From NCBI RefSeq assembly GCF_029227915.1, contig NC_079887.1, positions 14,694,001-14,758,000 of the forward strand: DNA of 64,000 bases, written 5' to 3'. Made by a program: the position numbers and the translations under genes. This stretch comes from Hydractinia symbiolongicarpus. Taxonomy: Eukaryota > Cnidaria > Hydrozoa > Anthoathecata > Hydractiniidae. The notes beneath the pieces are model-generated. The model did not search any database. It had not been told where the DNA came from and saw only the letters and a list, made by a program, of their open reading frames with translations. Each line of letters opens with the position of its first letter. Within the stretch, counting starts at the first letter, position 1. Shown one piece after another: positions 21,401-36,400 of the stretch.

Positions 21401-24400
21401 TAGCGCTGTGTCGTATATGTTAGTCTATTGATAGGCAAAAGCGTTTGGTTTGCTTTGAAACTTTAAGGGAAAATAACAACCGTAATTGGAAATAAGAAAT
21501 ATGTGATGATTTTGGAAGAAAACAGTAATAACCTGTCATATCAGTAATTATTTTATCAGCAGTATCTATATAATAATACGCCAGTTCCGTGTGTCTGTCT
21601 GTCACTTTTGCAAAGTGGATTACATTCTTCAAAATTTTCTTTAACAAATTCTATAAAACATCGCCTATAAAATTGTTCTGTAATTTACCAAACTTTACCC
21701 ATGAAATAGTATTGACGTCAAAGGAAAGTTAATTAAGATTAGTGAAGCCATTACAATGCACTTAAAACTTTGAGGCAAAATAACTTGGAAACGAGGTGGT
21801 GACGTCAATGTTTTTTTACCGCGTGGGTAACTAGGGACAACCTGGGACCAATTTGGGTAAGTTTTTCAAACCTTGGTCCCCGAATCCGTTTCAGAATGGA
21901 CGGTTTGATGACGTCATCAAAAAACCTTTAAACCTTGATATCTCTGCAACCGTTTGTCAAAGATACATGATCATATATATTTTCTTGATCAGCATTTCAA
22001 GATCTATACGATGAAGGCAACAGGTATACAAATTTCTAAAAAAATATATTTATTTTGTATTTGCACTGCTGACGTCAGCAAAAAAACTAAAACAACCTGT
22101 TTTTCCATTGTCCTTCTGCCTAAGTGGATTACTCCACTGGATTTATCGACTAGTTGGTAATAATACAATAGAAGTAGAAATAGTTTCATTTTACTTAGCT
22201 ATTTTTATTAACAAGAAGAAAGCTTATTAAATGTAAGGGATAAGGGTGTTATAATAAAAAATTTTGTAGTTTTTTTACGTGTAATTTCATTATATTATGG
22301 ACCATTTGTGCATAGTTTCCCTATGCAAGAAAAAAGTATTTTTAATTTTGCATTTCTGGAAATACGAATTTCTTATTTTCCCCTTTTTCAGGAGTACAAA
22401 TTTTGTATTTTGTGTTTATAATAATGTAGATTTAGAGAACGCTATTGATAGAGTGCCACGTAAAGTTATTTGGTGGGCTATGAGAAAATTAGGTGTGGAT
22501 GAGTGGCTAGTTACGATGGTACAGTCTATGTACAGCAATGCTAGAAGTCGTATCAGGATTAACGATTCACTTAGTGATGAATTTAATGTAAATGTTGTTG
22601 TACATCAGGGTTCTGTACATAGTCCTTTGTTGTTTATTCTAGTCTTAGAAGCGCTGTCGATGGAGTTCAAAACAGGTTGTCCATGGGAGTTATTGTATGC
22701 AGATGATTTGGTTCTCATAGCAAAGTTGATGGAAGAATTAGTTGAAAAGTTTAAGAAGTGGAAGAAAGGACCAGAAGAGAAAGGGCTAAAGGTAAACACA
22801 GCAAAGTCTAAAGTCATGATTAGTAGCATTACAGCCAAGTGTGACCTTGTAGTTGGAAAGTGGCCTTGTGGAGTTTGCAGAAAAGGGGTTGGTAGTAACT
22901 CAATTTTTTGTCAGACTTGCAAGCACTGGGTACAGAAGAAGTGCAGTAGTATTAGTGGAAGGTTAAGAGCTGACATTCAGTTTGTATGCAAGCGTTGCAA
23001 AGGTGAGATTATAGAGAATGAAGTATTTCCAGCTTTAATGATGTACAACAATGTTGTTGAGAAGTTCTGTTACTTAGGTGATATGTTGGGCAGTGAAGGG
23101 GGTGTTGGAAGAAGTGTTACTTGTAGGATAGGTTCTGCTTGGAAAAAGTTCAGAGAGTTACTTTCTTTGTTGACTAGCAGAGTCCTGTCAATTGAGGTAA
23201 AAGGTAGGTTGTATGAGGCCTGTGTAAGAAGTGTTATGTTGTACGGTAGTGAGACATGGGCAGTGAAGCAGGAAGATCTTGACCGTTTAGAAAGGAACAA
23301 TATGAGAATGGTTAGGTGGATGTGTAACGCCAGTCTGGGAGACAGAAAGAGTTCAGATGAGCTAAGAAGCAGGCGAAGTATCCAAAGAATTAAAGATGTT
23401 ATCCAGATAAGAAGATTGAATTGGCTGGGGCACTTGGAAAGAATGGAGGGGGATAATCGGGTAAGAAAGCGTAGAGACTTGATAGTTCCAGGGGCAAAGC
23501 CCAGAGGCAGACCGAGAAAGACTTGGCAGGAGGTTATAAGGACATACTTGATACACAGGAAGTTGAGTTTAGATCTAACACAGTCTAGATCAGATTGGAA
23601 GAGGGTCATTAATATACCCCATCCAACCCATGCTAGCATGGAAAACGGACGGTAAGCCGAGAATGATGATGATGATCAGGATGATGAATTGGCATCAGTA
23701 ATAATGTATTGCTAATGCAGATGAAAATGTATTGGGAATATCAGTAAATATAAAAAGGGTATCGATACTACTAAAAATACAATTGTCAATACATTTATTG
23801 GTAACTTATGGGTGATATCAATGCCATAAATATTACCCATATTATAGTTTGTTACCGCCCAAACCGTCACGTATTTACACAAGGATTGACATTAAATTTA
23901 GACTGCAATTTTTCTAATAAAAAGAGATTCATAAGGTCAACTGGAAAAATCTACTTTTACGATCAGGTTATAGTTAAAGCAAGCTCAATTGGCTCTTTGA
24001 TGCAGGAGTCTTGTTTTGTAACTAATATGTGCAATTTATTTAAAATAATTTTTAGCTACTGTATGCCCGAAAATTCAAAGCGAGTTGTTGTTTGAAACAG
24101 GAAAGGGTGTTTCTTGTAACTCAAATTCTGTCAATATTGGAATGGTCTGTGAACTTTTGCCCGGACAGTGCACTAAAGATAGGTTAATTGGCCCATCAAT
24201 ATTGAGATGCCAAGAAAATGGAACCTGGACGGAAGGTGGAGCTTATTGCCGAGGTAACTCTATTAAAATATGCAGTTATATCTGACGTTGAAACCTGCTC
24301 TCGTTAGAGTCAAAATAAATATTTAATTTGCATTTATATATTTCCGTATATTAATATCTGTAATTATAGCTACACCAGACCCAACCTCAATAACATGTCC

Positions 24401-27400
24401 AGTGTCATCACTGACCATATCAACAGATCCACATCAGCCTGATGTTGATGCTGGAAAATTCCTTCCATTGCCAATCCTAAAAAACCTGAATCCATCACAA
24501 CTACATGTAACAAATGTGTCAAAATTATCAACTGGTGATCACATTATTAATTATAAAGCTACTGGTAGCCAGAAAGAATATTCTTGCAATGTATTGTTAT
24601 CAGTTCAAGGTAAAAAATAAAATTGCTTCATCTGAAATTGTTGTTCAAAAGCTTCTATTGTTAATAGTGTTATTTTATTGTGTTCGAAGCTGTACGTTTA
24701 GTGATTTTTTAATTCAGATAAAGAAAAGCCAAGACCAATTGAATGTGTGGAGGAACAAGAAAGGGTGATTTTTGGTCAAATCAGTGTTAATATTCCACAA
24801 GGCAACTATACATTTGTTGATAACGAAGGAAATGTTACTTCAAAATTTGAATCTGTCTATCCCTCAACAGTTAATTTTAAAGCTGGTGTGTACAAATTGT
24901 CATATACAGCAGTTGATAGTCATGGAAATCGTGCTTCGTGCAAAGTAACATATACAGTTCATGGTAAGTTCTGTATAAAGTTATACTTGTGTCAGAGATT
25001 AAAGTTAAAACTAAGAAGAAGAAAGCCATTTGTTTATTTAAACGTTTATGTGTTTTATTTATTATTTTGTTTTATTTTATTTATTAAGCTTGTTAGATAT
25101 ATTTAAAAGAATGTGTTATATATTTTTAGAAAAAGAATGTGTTGAAAAATATCCTTCATGGAATGTGAATATCACACGATACCCATCTATTGGATACACG
25201 ACAAGCTGTAAAAGTCAAGCCTACAGATCATACACAGATATCTCAGTGACATACCCATTTCAGAAATATTTTCAGGTCTCTGCAAATTATAAAAAATGTG
25301 AACCATCAAGTCGTTTTCTGCCACCTTTTCCAGATTGTTATAGTAAGTTTTTTTTTAATTTCTTCCTCAAATGATGTAGTGATATTGTAAGTGTTGAATG
25401 AATGCTAAATTAGTGGCTAATTTTTTATTTTTTCAAATACAATTGAACATAACATAAAAAGGCACTCTTTCTTTGAAATTTGAATTTTGGGACCAAATGA
25501 ATCTTTGGAATGTAGAGTACTGCTGACCTTAGAGTCAAATTTTTTTCACCTGGCCAAAGTAATTTGATGCCAAATGCCATGGACATATATTTACTTTAAA
25601 TATTATAACCTTGCTCAAATGGCGCTTTTCACCTTAGCAACCATTGTATTGTATAGGTATTACGATACAAGACTATTACCAATGCTGATGGTATTGGTAA
25701 TATTGGTTGTTTTACATGCCATGAACTAAAATTTTAGGGATAATCACTCTGCATTACATTTTATTTAGCAAATTTTTTTTAACAAAAAGGAAAAGCTTAT
25801 TAATCTTAAGGGACGAGGGTGTTACGACAAGCGTATTCTATCTCGTTTTTTTACATGCATTTTAATAATGTTATAGACTATTTTAGGATTGTTTCACCAT
25901 ATTACATTTTAATTAGAATATTTCTTTCCAAACCACGAGGAAAAATATATCATAATAATTGGGCAGAGGAGGGTGTCACCTCAAGCATGTTTTACCTCAC
26001 ATTTTTCCATGTAAAGGTCTATCCATAACGTTAGAATTTGTTTGACATCATTCAACAAGATCTTTTCTTCTTCTAAACTTTGAAATTGTAGAATCTCTTC
26101 AACCTATGAAACGTTGAACATGCTTTTGCCAGCCCTAATAAATAAATTTGTTTGTTTGGCACAAGCCAAACATTTTAATGCCACGTCTGGAGCATTTATT
26201 AGGAATGTATTGTTTAAAACATGTCCGTCCTTTCCAAAATAAAAGTTCCTCATTAATAAGAACATTTTTTCTGGCATGTAAAGAGATTTGAACCTTGTGG
26301 CTAAACAACTCACTGAACCATAAAGAGAAAGTCTTGATTGGCACCATTTGCATCTTAATTTGTATTATCAGCAGAGTGAAGAAATATGAGAATGATTTAA
26401 AATCGATTTCTTGACAATACTTCATTAAAAATTGGCAACTACTGTAGAGGAACATTACTCCAATATTGACCAATTTCTGACTTTCTCACAATCGCAGTAA
26501 GCAGATTTAAGGTGATAAACTCTTTCATTGCAGCATTTGTTATAATTTCCATGTCCTTGCTCGGGAATACCTTGGTGGCATCCACGTAGCTCTCTATATA
26601 TGTTTGTTTGAGTAGTCAACAAGTCAAAACATTTAGCATCCAAGAAAAGATCTAAAAAGTTAATTGTGGTGGCATTTTCGGGTAAATCAATATTTACCAT
26701 CAATATTCACTATCAATATTACTAGTACCATCGGGAATGTCGGGATGATGGACTGCATACTTTCCTCCTATTTTCTAGTTCCTATACTCTTTCAATGCCT
26801 GAACTGCTACTCTTGTCTAATTCTGAAACCATGCCTAGTGATTTTAAACCCTTCAACAGATGGTTGCTGTTCTTCTTCTGCAGGAGTATTATCATTATTG
26901 TTTTCTGGTGTGTATTTTTTTCTTCTGGAATATTTGACTCCGTTTCCGAGTTGGATTCTTCAAATTTAGAATTTTTATAAACAAACATAAAACTTCTAAA
27001 CTTCTTCTTGCACATATTGATTTTAAGGTTTCAATTTAAAAATAAATTTGACATCAACTTTATGGATTTCTAACGCATGTTTGACAACCTTGAAATATTC
27101 ATATGTTTTTGGCTGAGCGACAAAAAAACAATTTGTTTGAACCGCCAAACACAAAGACAAACATTTCTTCTAGACCTATATAGTCCGTGGCTGTCGAGGG
27201 TGTAGTCTTTCGATGTATATATATACGTTCATGGCTGCTTGCATCAAAAATCTTTGACTGCCCTTTAAACCTTTTTTGACGTATATATATGCCCATGACT
27301 GTTCACTACCTGACTGCTGAAAATACATGTTGTTGATGTATTTATATGTCCATGGCACTCAAAAGGTTAAGTAGTAAGCCATGCATTAATAGCAGCATCA

Positions 27401-30400
27401 CCGTGTAGCCTTTTCAAAAATAGATAGTGTTATAAGTTTGAAACTGACGAGACAACTTAAAACTTTCTATTAGACCTCTTTTATAGCTCGAGCCTATTAT
27501 TAGTTTTTAGCAACACAAAAGTCTTTAATATTTATTTTGCGGTTTTGAGCTCTGCTTAACCAATGTGAGTTTTGTTTCTTTGTATATCTTTAAATTGTTG
27601 CCTGTTGTTGCATGTGGCTCATATCAAATTTGATAAGTAAAATCAGTGGAAAGGGATAGATATCTTTATTTTAATTTTAATTTCAAGGAGGCACTTACTA
27701 AAGGCTATACTGAGTTAATTAGTTAAATCTAGTTTAAATGACAACTTACAAATTAAATTTTAGCTGGAAACTATGCTGGAAACTAAAAAAGGAAATAAAC
27801 CCTTAATTAATATTTCAGAAATTACTTATCCAGCATTTATTTTTTTTTATAGAAATTCAAAAAAAGACTGGCGTAAATTGCCCAAATGGTAGTGTTGATT
27901 CCAATAGTCAGAACGAATGTGGTAAGTGCTGATAGAGAATAATGAAATCAGAATCCGAAGTGATGTGAAAAAAACTTCTAAGTTGAAATGTTTCGACTTC
28001 GAGAGATGCCGGGTTGAAAAATGATGTTAAATCTTGATATATTTTGTCCTAAGCAATTTTAGACTTGTTAAGTGAAATACATTCAAAACTTATCAATGTA
28101 TAGATATTGTGGAGGTGAGTTGATTAATATAAAAAATATGCTTATCCAACTGGATCTCTTGTAGACTAAAACAACTCTTAGGTAAAATCATTTTAAATAT
28201 CCCTCAAATTATCTGAAAAAAAAAATTTATTCATGCAAGTTTTTAACTGTTATAACATTTAATTGCCTTACTCTGTAGCTCCATGTCCACGAGGATTTAG
28301 ATATGTCAACAGTAATCTTGGTTTTATTTGTGAGCTTTGTCCTGATAATACAACAACATTTCAACATGGTAGTAGCTTCTGTGTTCCATGCCCTGGTGCT
28401 TCATGGGCTATCGGAGATGCTCCTCGCAGATGCCAAGGTAAAGTCTGAGATGAAAAAGAGAAACACACAACTTATTTATCTTATAGGACATAAATATGTA
28501 ACCACAATGTAATTGGCATTGATCCTAGCTCTGTTGTTATACAATCATGTAACAAGAAACTTAAAATTGTAATGTTGCCAAGTATTCTAACTCAATCATT
28601 TAAAGCCAAAGAAGGCACAATTTTTTATGTATATTCTTTAAATTGCTCATTCATTTATTTATATATTCATTCATTTATTTATATTTATTCATTTATTTAT
28701 ATTTATTCATTTGTATATTCATTCATTCATTCATTCATCATTCATTCATTCATTCCTTCTTTTAAAGCAATACCCATACATACTGCTCTTGGCACTGTTT
28801 AATCGACTTTAAAATAAATATACACTTATATACTCTTTTCCTATATTCTTTTTAGCTCATTGTGATCCTGGATTTGTTTATACAAGTATGGGTTGCAAAT
28901 TGTGTCCTACAAATTTTTTTGCGAGCATTGGTGCTACTAATTGCTCTGCTTGTCCATCAGACATGATAACTCTGGTTGAAAAAGCATCAAGTAGTAAGGA
29001 TTGTGGTACGTTTTTTTTTTATTTTAGACCTTGTTCACACTTTTTTACAATTGCAACTAATGGACGATTATGATACATATTACTTTGGGTATAGTTAATC
29101 AAGGTTTGACCTCTCTGAAAGCTGTTTTAAATTTACACTTTGTTTTAAGCATGTTAAAATAAAAACAAGAATGCACAAATTTAGTGATAAAGGGATAAAA
29201 TTTTGGTAGAGCAGCATATGCATAAGAATTGGAAATTGTGTATTAATTTCATTTTTTTTTCTGACGTATTTAAAAAGACATTAATAAGAGATCTTGTGCT
29301 TTGTCTGCCTTCAGTTTGAAAATATCCAAAAAAAATGGTTTAATTATTAGGGTAAAATTTAAAAGATAATTAAAAGATATCTAAACATTAACGTGTAAAT
29401 AATCCCCCCTCCCTTTCCCCCTAATTTTGGATTGATGTGGAAAAAAAAAACAATACATTAATACAAGTAATCAGATGACGTTAGCTACAATTAGTGTTAA
29501 AATGTACAAGTAATAACTGAAAAACTAAATTGAGATATACATGCTTGAGGGTTAATTGAGAGTTAATTTGTTATTACAAGAACTATTTTTGTTAATTGTA
29601 CAAACACAATCACACAATTGCTGGTCTAAAAATTTTTTATTGAATTTAATTGTATGTTTGTATTACTCATTTAACCAAATAATGATTTTGTTCCTAGAAA
29701 ATCATTCTTTTGTAACTTAGAAATTTGCTGTAGCGTAACTTACACATAATCCATAATCAACCATAACAACGAAAATATTGTATATCTATTAGCACAAATT
29801 ATTATGATTCCTTCTAACATCTGTTCTTTTTTCCAGTGTGGGGTAAGATGTTGGACTCTTCAGGTATACATGTGAAAACTGTTAAAACATCTTCTACAAG
29901 TTATTACTTAAAGTTTAACCAGTCAGGATTACCTTCTAATCAACTGAAACAACGCTACGCTGTCAAAATCAAATCAAAATATTTATCAAAAGAAACTGAT
30001 TGTGAAAATAATTATGTGCAGTTTAAAGGAGACTTTGAAGGATTTATAACAAAACTAACTGGTAAGTATGTATCCACTGCTATAAAACATCCTGTGTTGA
30101 GTGTCTATCCCAAGAATTTCTCCATTTAACTGAATAATGATCAATAACGAAAGGTGGGAATACAGAAATATAAGGATCATTCCCAGGCTTTCATAGTGAG
30201 AAAAGATAATGTATACTATAAATCTGTAATATTTTTTGTTTGCCAATAAAATCACATAAAACCGAAAAAAATAAAAATAAAACCAAAAAAACACTTTTAT
30301 AATGCTTGATATGGTTTACATAGAAAGAATGTTTAGTGTTCAATTAGTGTTGTTCGAAGACAATGGGAACTTTTGCAAATAAAGGAATGTAAAATATTTC

Positions 30401-33400
30401 GCTAGAGTAAACTTTTGCAAGTTCCAAAAGCAATAAATTTCGCTGAGAACCTTAGTTCTATGAGAATCAGTATTTGAAACAAAATAATTACTAATTTACT
30501 TTTATAGGTAAACTATGTGGCAACATGCTTGACAAGGTGTATTCAATAAAAGTTCGTGAGTGGAGACAAACCTATTTGCAGTATGTTTATACTGATGTGT
30601 CGAAAGCCGATCTCGAATTGTCATATGGTGTAGGTATGCAAGCTGCACAGTTCTCATTATCTATACATGCCAATATTAGGTGTATGCGATTAATTTATGC
30701 TTTTTATTTGTTTAAAATTTGCACTGTATTTAAAAGTATGTTAATAAATATAACAACTGTTTTTCAGTTTCTTGTGATACTTGACACAATTAAGTCTTAA
30801 TTAGCTACCTGATTTCTAAGTGCTTTGAATAAGATGGATAGTTGATTTTATGTCATCTCTCACTAGCTTCGTGTGAACCAGGTCAATATTTTAATTTGTC
30901 GACTAACACTTGCGAGGATTGCCCGGAACACACCTTTCAAGATAAATATGGTGCAATAGAGTGCAACAAATGTCCTGTAAATCATACCACATACATTCCT
31001 GGGCAGTCTTTTTGTGTTGGTTAGTGAATTTATCATATTTTTTTTATATGAACAAATTAACTTTTTAAATAATTCTACAAAAAATAGTTGTTTCTTTAAA
31101 AGTGGATTCTTTTGTGAGAGCAACTGTTTTCTTTTTGTAGCTATGTGTCCTCCTGGTTTTAAAAGTGTAAAAATGAACTGTGAACCATGTCCCATGAATT
31201 TCTTTGGCAAGGATGGGCAATGCTTTCCTTGCAAAAGTGGTACAGCTACAGAAAGATCTCAGGCATTGTCTTGTAAACAAGCTTGTTCTTATGGTGAATA
31301 CTTAAATGGTACCAAATGTACACAGTGTCCTGTTGGTCAATATCAACCATTAAATGTACACTCACAAAGTCATTGTAGATACTGTGTCAACGGAACAACT
31401 TTGTTTGTTGGTTCAAAATCAAGTAACGACTGTATCAGTAAGTCTAAAAGTTTGTTTTGATCTTATGAAGCTACATTTGTGGTATCTTATTTGCTTACAT
31501 TTGACTTGGTTTATTTCAGCTATTTGTCATTATGAAGGTGAATATTATGATGTAAAAAGCAGCATGTGTAAACCATGCCCGATCGGTACATACAAATATG
31601 CAAGCAGCTTTACAGTATCATCATGTATGAACTGCAGTGTGGATATGACCACTAAGCAAATTGGAAGTGTTCGTTCTTCAGACTGCACTAGTAAGTTACT
31701 GTTTGTTATGTATAAATTGTTGTGAAGTTCGTACTTTAAAGCTTTGATTAAATCCACTTTTTTACCTTTAATAAAACACATAATTATGTGTTTTTCAAAC
31801 CATTTGTTTTTAGATAAAAGCTAATTCTTTGAAACTGTTTATTGTTTAAGCTGAACTAAGTTCACATTAGGAATGACATTTATATTTGCCTATAGTGTTT
31901 TTACACGAGCAGAATTCAAAATTATCATCTACATTAGTAAATAGTCCAGATAAAAAAGAATAGTTTTGAAATTAAACACCACTCAAATTAAAAAATATAA
32001 AAGTTATTTAAAAAGTATACTTGGAAATTCCATCCTAATGGCTGCCTTTTTCTCCTCTGTGACTATAACTATATGTTACATTACTGCCAGAGATACATTT
32101 AGCATTGCCCTAACTTGCTTGCCTGCCACACAAGCCAGTTAGGGGTCAGTAGATTGAACCAAATGGGCTGACAACACTACGTTTAAAGTTCGAACCTGAA
32201 ACCTTATAACTAATAATTATAATTACAAGCAAAATCCACTACCACTACACCATCTCTGCATCTACACCATCTCTGCTCTTATCAATTAATACTTGTAAAA
32301 ACACTTATACTTGTATCTCATTAGTATATGCCTGCAGTTTATTACTATGCAAGCAGCATTAGTCTGCTTCATTGATTGCATTGTAATGGAAGATTAAAAT
32401 CTAAATGCAGAAAAGACTTTTGTGTTGTATTCTCCAATTTAATTTTACCTTTAGAAAAGAACCCTAGGGATTATTGTATGACAAACGATCCATGTGTTTT
32501 TCCCGGAAAATGTCAATCAATAGAAAACAGAGCAGCATGTATATGTCCGAAATATTTTACAGGTGCACGCTGTGAAACAGGTGGGTCTTGATGTTAAAAG
32601 TTATTGGGAACTATTTTTTTTCAATTTTACAAAGCTGCAGTACATGTTTTTTGGTTGCATTTTAGTATCTGGTCCATGTTCAACCTTACCATGTCAAAAT
32701 AATGCAACATGCCACCCCTTGTTCAATAAGGAACAGAGTTATGCTTGCCAGTGTGAGCCAGGTTTTGTGGGGGAGAATTGTGAGAAAGGTAAGCGAATGT
32801 GGATATACTTGAATGTATTTTCAGCAATTTGTTTTTAAAAAAATAAATGCAGTTTTAAAAGCATAATTTTTGTAGATTCATAAAAGTATATAGTTTTCCT
32901 AAATGATCTTTGTCAAGCATTTTTCTTGTCAAGAATTTGCCTTTATTATCATTGTATAGTATCGATTAAAATTTGTACAAAAATTATGTTATTTTTAGAT
33001 TTGGTGTCATCTATTCACTCTTTAAAAAAATTACATTCACAAAACGTAATCTTCACTTCTCACAAAACTTTTAACAAGAATAATAAGATACCACTTTTTG
33101 TTTCGAAGTGGTTTCAAAAAATTTTTATTTTTTTAATTGCTCTTCTTATAATAACAATTTTATAAGAACACAAGCCTTATAATTTTGCTAGAAATAAGAA
33201 CAAAATAAGAACATCTCTTCTTGCTCAATTTATTGTTTTCACAACTACAAACAACTGAGCCTAAATTTTACCAAAAATGGTCATTACATTTCCTTGGCTC
33301 AATTGTTTTTGAATTATATGATAGTAGACCTGCAGCAACATAAACACCTATTTATTGAAATTAAAATTGAGATTATGGGAAAATTTATAAATAAGAACAA

Positions 33401-36400
33401 AATAAGACTAAATTCTGAAGTTGTTTTCTTATTATTAAGAACAAAAATAAGAATAGATCAGGCAGAAAAAGACACAAACAATAAGAAACCAGCCTTAAGT
33501 CAGATTCTATTGCTTCTTACTAAACATGTGTATAGTAAGACAACAAATAATTCTTTAAGATGGTTTAATGCTTTATCACACAAAATAGTATGTAACATAC
33601 GTACTCATACTGTTTTCACTTTTTTGTTTTAGATTACCATAAGTGTGATGATAACCCATGCCGGAGAGCCAATTGCACAAAAGTAGGTCAAGATTTTAGC
33701 TGTTCGTGTCCACCGTACACTACTGGCAAGACATGTCACACAAGTGAGTTTATTAGTCTACCCCTATGTAAAGGTAAAACATAAATTACTTGAGAGTGTT
33801 CCTAGGTTGTTACATAATCTCTTCCTTTTTCTGTAAAATTATTTTATATTGTTTATCCCTAAACGCAATTATTCTCTGTTCTTCGTACCGAATGTTTATC
33901 CCTAAACGCAGTTATTGCGTTATTTTGCAGCTTTACCCCGTCCATGTGATAATAAAACATTGTGCATACATGGACACTGTGATGATAACCCAGAGAATGT
34001 TGGGATAAACAATTACACATGTGACTGCAATGTTGGCTACGAAGGAAAGGCATGTGATCGTGGTAAGAATGTTTGCTATCGTCATGCTTGCTTCGCTTGG
34101 GTATTTAAGGTTTGGTTTATTGATTTAAGAAAAAATGTGCAAATTTGTCATCTTGTTTGTATCATTATAATTATAAGAAAATACATAAAAATTAATGTTC
34201 TGGTAACGTGTGGTATTTTAAAGTGGCCGTAATCCTTTTAAAAATCGGAATTTTTTTTTACATTATTATTTACGAAAGCTTTTTTCTTCTGTTATAACAC
34301 AATTGTCACGATTTTATGGCTAAAATACTACTATCTTTCGCTAAAAATATTCAACCTCAACAATTCCACTTTAAAATAAAACCATGAATAATTAATTATC
34401 CTGCAGAATATAGTTTAATTCAACGCGCTTGCAAAATTGTACAGAAAGAAATGATTATTAAAGAGAAACGTTAATAGCAACGAAGATGACGCTTTATGTA
34501 GAAGTTTAAGACGATCTTCATTATGCTACACTGCACAAGCTTTAACTTTCAATAGCATTTTTGTTTTACTTTAAAATTTTCAGACATGCTTGGGGAACCA
34601 TGCAGCCATGATATGGTGTGCAGCCAATTTTTTTTTTGTTTATGATACATTTTTAAATAGAAATTTCTGCTGACTCAGTAATTTTAGTCTTAAGTTAAAC
34701 ACTGAGTAAATAATTCAGCTATTTGGACAGCTAAAAAAGGGTTACTGCCACAATAAGGCGGGTAATTGTTGTGTTTTTAATTAGCTTGAATCGTCGGGGT
34801 TACTGCAGGTCCTGGAAAGAGCTTAATAATTATAGGATTTCTTTAAAACTTTAAGGAAAAGTCCTTGTATTGTTCCTGAAGTCTGTCTTTAAATCTTAAG
34901 TAATCCTGTTCTTTTAAGAAAGGCAAAGAAGATAAGGCAAATGTAATTAAGCATTAGAATGATATAGTTCTAAACGCACTGAAAAGTCCTGTATTTTTTA
35001 ACTACAAATTTCTTTGGTAATCTTGATTATTTACCTTGTTCTAGCAATACAGTTTTGCACCATTAAACCTTGTAATTCTACTGGTACAAAGGAATGTAAA
35101 CAAGGAAGGCTTGGGCGAGATTGTGTATGCAAACCTGGTTTCCATGGTGACACTTGTAGTCAATTCCAATGTATGTATATACTAATTTTACAATACAATT
35201 TTCTGTGGCAGCATAATCACTATTATTTTGTCTATCATTGGCTCAGATCTTTCCAATAAGAATTTGATTTATCCTATCTGAAAGATATTTAAAATTCAAC
35301 TGGCTTTAGTATTTTGTATGTACCCATTGCTACTATTTTTATTGTTTTTAAGTCTAATTCTAAAGTGTGTTTATATATTTCTCTTGACACTGTATAATAT
35401 CTTATAGACTGTCCAGCAGGTTCATTTGTTTTCCGAAAAACATGTTGCTCATGTTGGCAAGGGTACTACTCCAGTGAAGAAAATATCAATATGGAGTGTA
35501 AAAAATGTCCAGATGGAACTACAACTTTATTAAGAAGAACTGTGAACAGGTCAGATTGTAAAGGTATGTGCGAGTCTTGTTTTACCAGCACAAAAAGGTG
35601 TTGTGCAATCGAAGGTTTGTCTAAAGTTTGCTCTTTTAATTTGATTATTGGTTCATAATAGTGCATAATGTGCACACTATTATTATTGGGAATTTTCTCA
35701 TATTTTTTTATATAGAAATCCCCGTTGTGTGACTAGATTAATAACTAAAAATAAATTATTGTAAAATGTCTTCACAGGAAATTATTACAGCAAAACCGAG
35801 GCATAGTTGCAAAAATCCTAAAAACGTCTTTTTTTCAAGAAGTGGTCCAGTGGAATTTTAAGTCAATTTCTATTTCCCAATTAAATTTTATCCTAAATTT
35901 CCCAATTAATTAGAGAAGCTAATTGTATTCACCACAAATGGAAATTATAGCCAATTTTATACAAGTTGGTAAAGAAGAAAATTTCAATAATACCTAAAAT
36001 ACCACTTTGATGAAGTTCCCATTTTAGTATTAGCAGTCCTTGTGTTACATTTCTAGATTACACCCTAGTAAAGTATTTTTTATAGCTAAGCGACTGCAGG
36101 ATAGCTTTCCTAGCCAAGTAAAAGAAGGAGAAAATTGTGTATCACCAGATTATAGAAATCAAATTTTTCACTTAATTACTTCTTTAAAGTCAAATTGAAA
36201 AACAGCTTCTTTCTGGAGCAGAAGGTGTGGTAATGTCTTCAGAACATTTGGTATTAGTAGCTAAATATGACTCCTTACTTATACTATGTTTTCCGATTAG
36301 ATTTTAGGAATTTAAGGAGAGTAAAAGTAAAGATTTTGTTAGAGGGAAGAGTTTGGCAAAAAAATATTGATGTAACAAGTTGTGGACTGTTGCAGGAACA

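Larger units (their letters stand above)
21130..25342 (+). other. Sushi and HYR modules of the modular receptor
   Basis: Exon 21130-21354 ([11 protein letters not shown]..) and exon 24056-24253 ([20 protein letters not shown]) each form one Sushi/CCP-like module; the second has the canonical C-x-x-x-G-x-W ending. Exons 24370-24609 and 24718-24963 are two hyalin repeats, ending in the G-x-x-x-I/L-x-Y-x-A...C-x-V pattern ([20 protein letters not shown] in the second). Exon 25130-25342 encodes another disulphide-containing module that I cannot assign. Confidence 0.8.

Noticed and set aside
22205-22300. Repeat shared with 25790-25870 (AAGCTTATTAA..GGGTGTTA) as a named element
   Set aside because: Two short diverged copies without definable ends; not enough to call an element.
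28572-28802. Open frame with repeated FIYIYS
   Set aside because: It is the translation of the ATTC/ATTT microsatellite.
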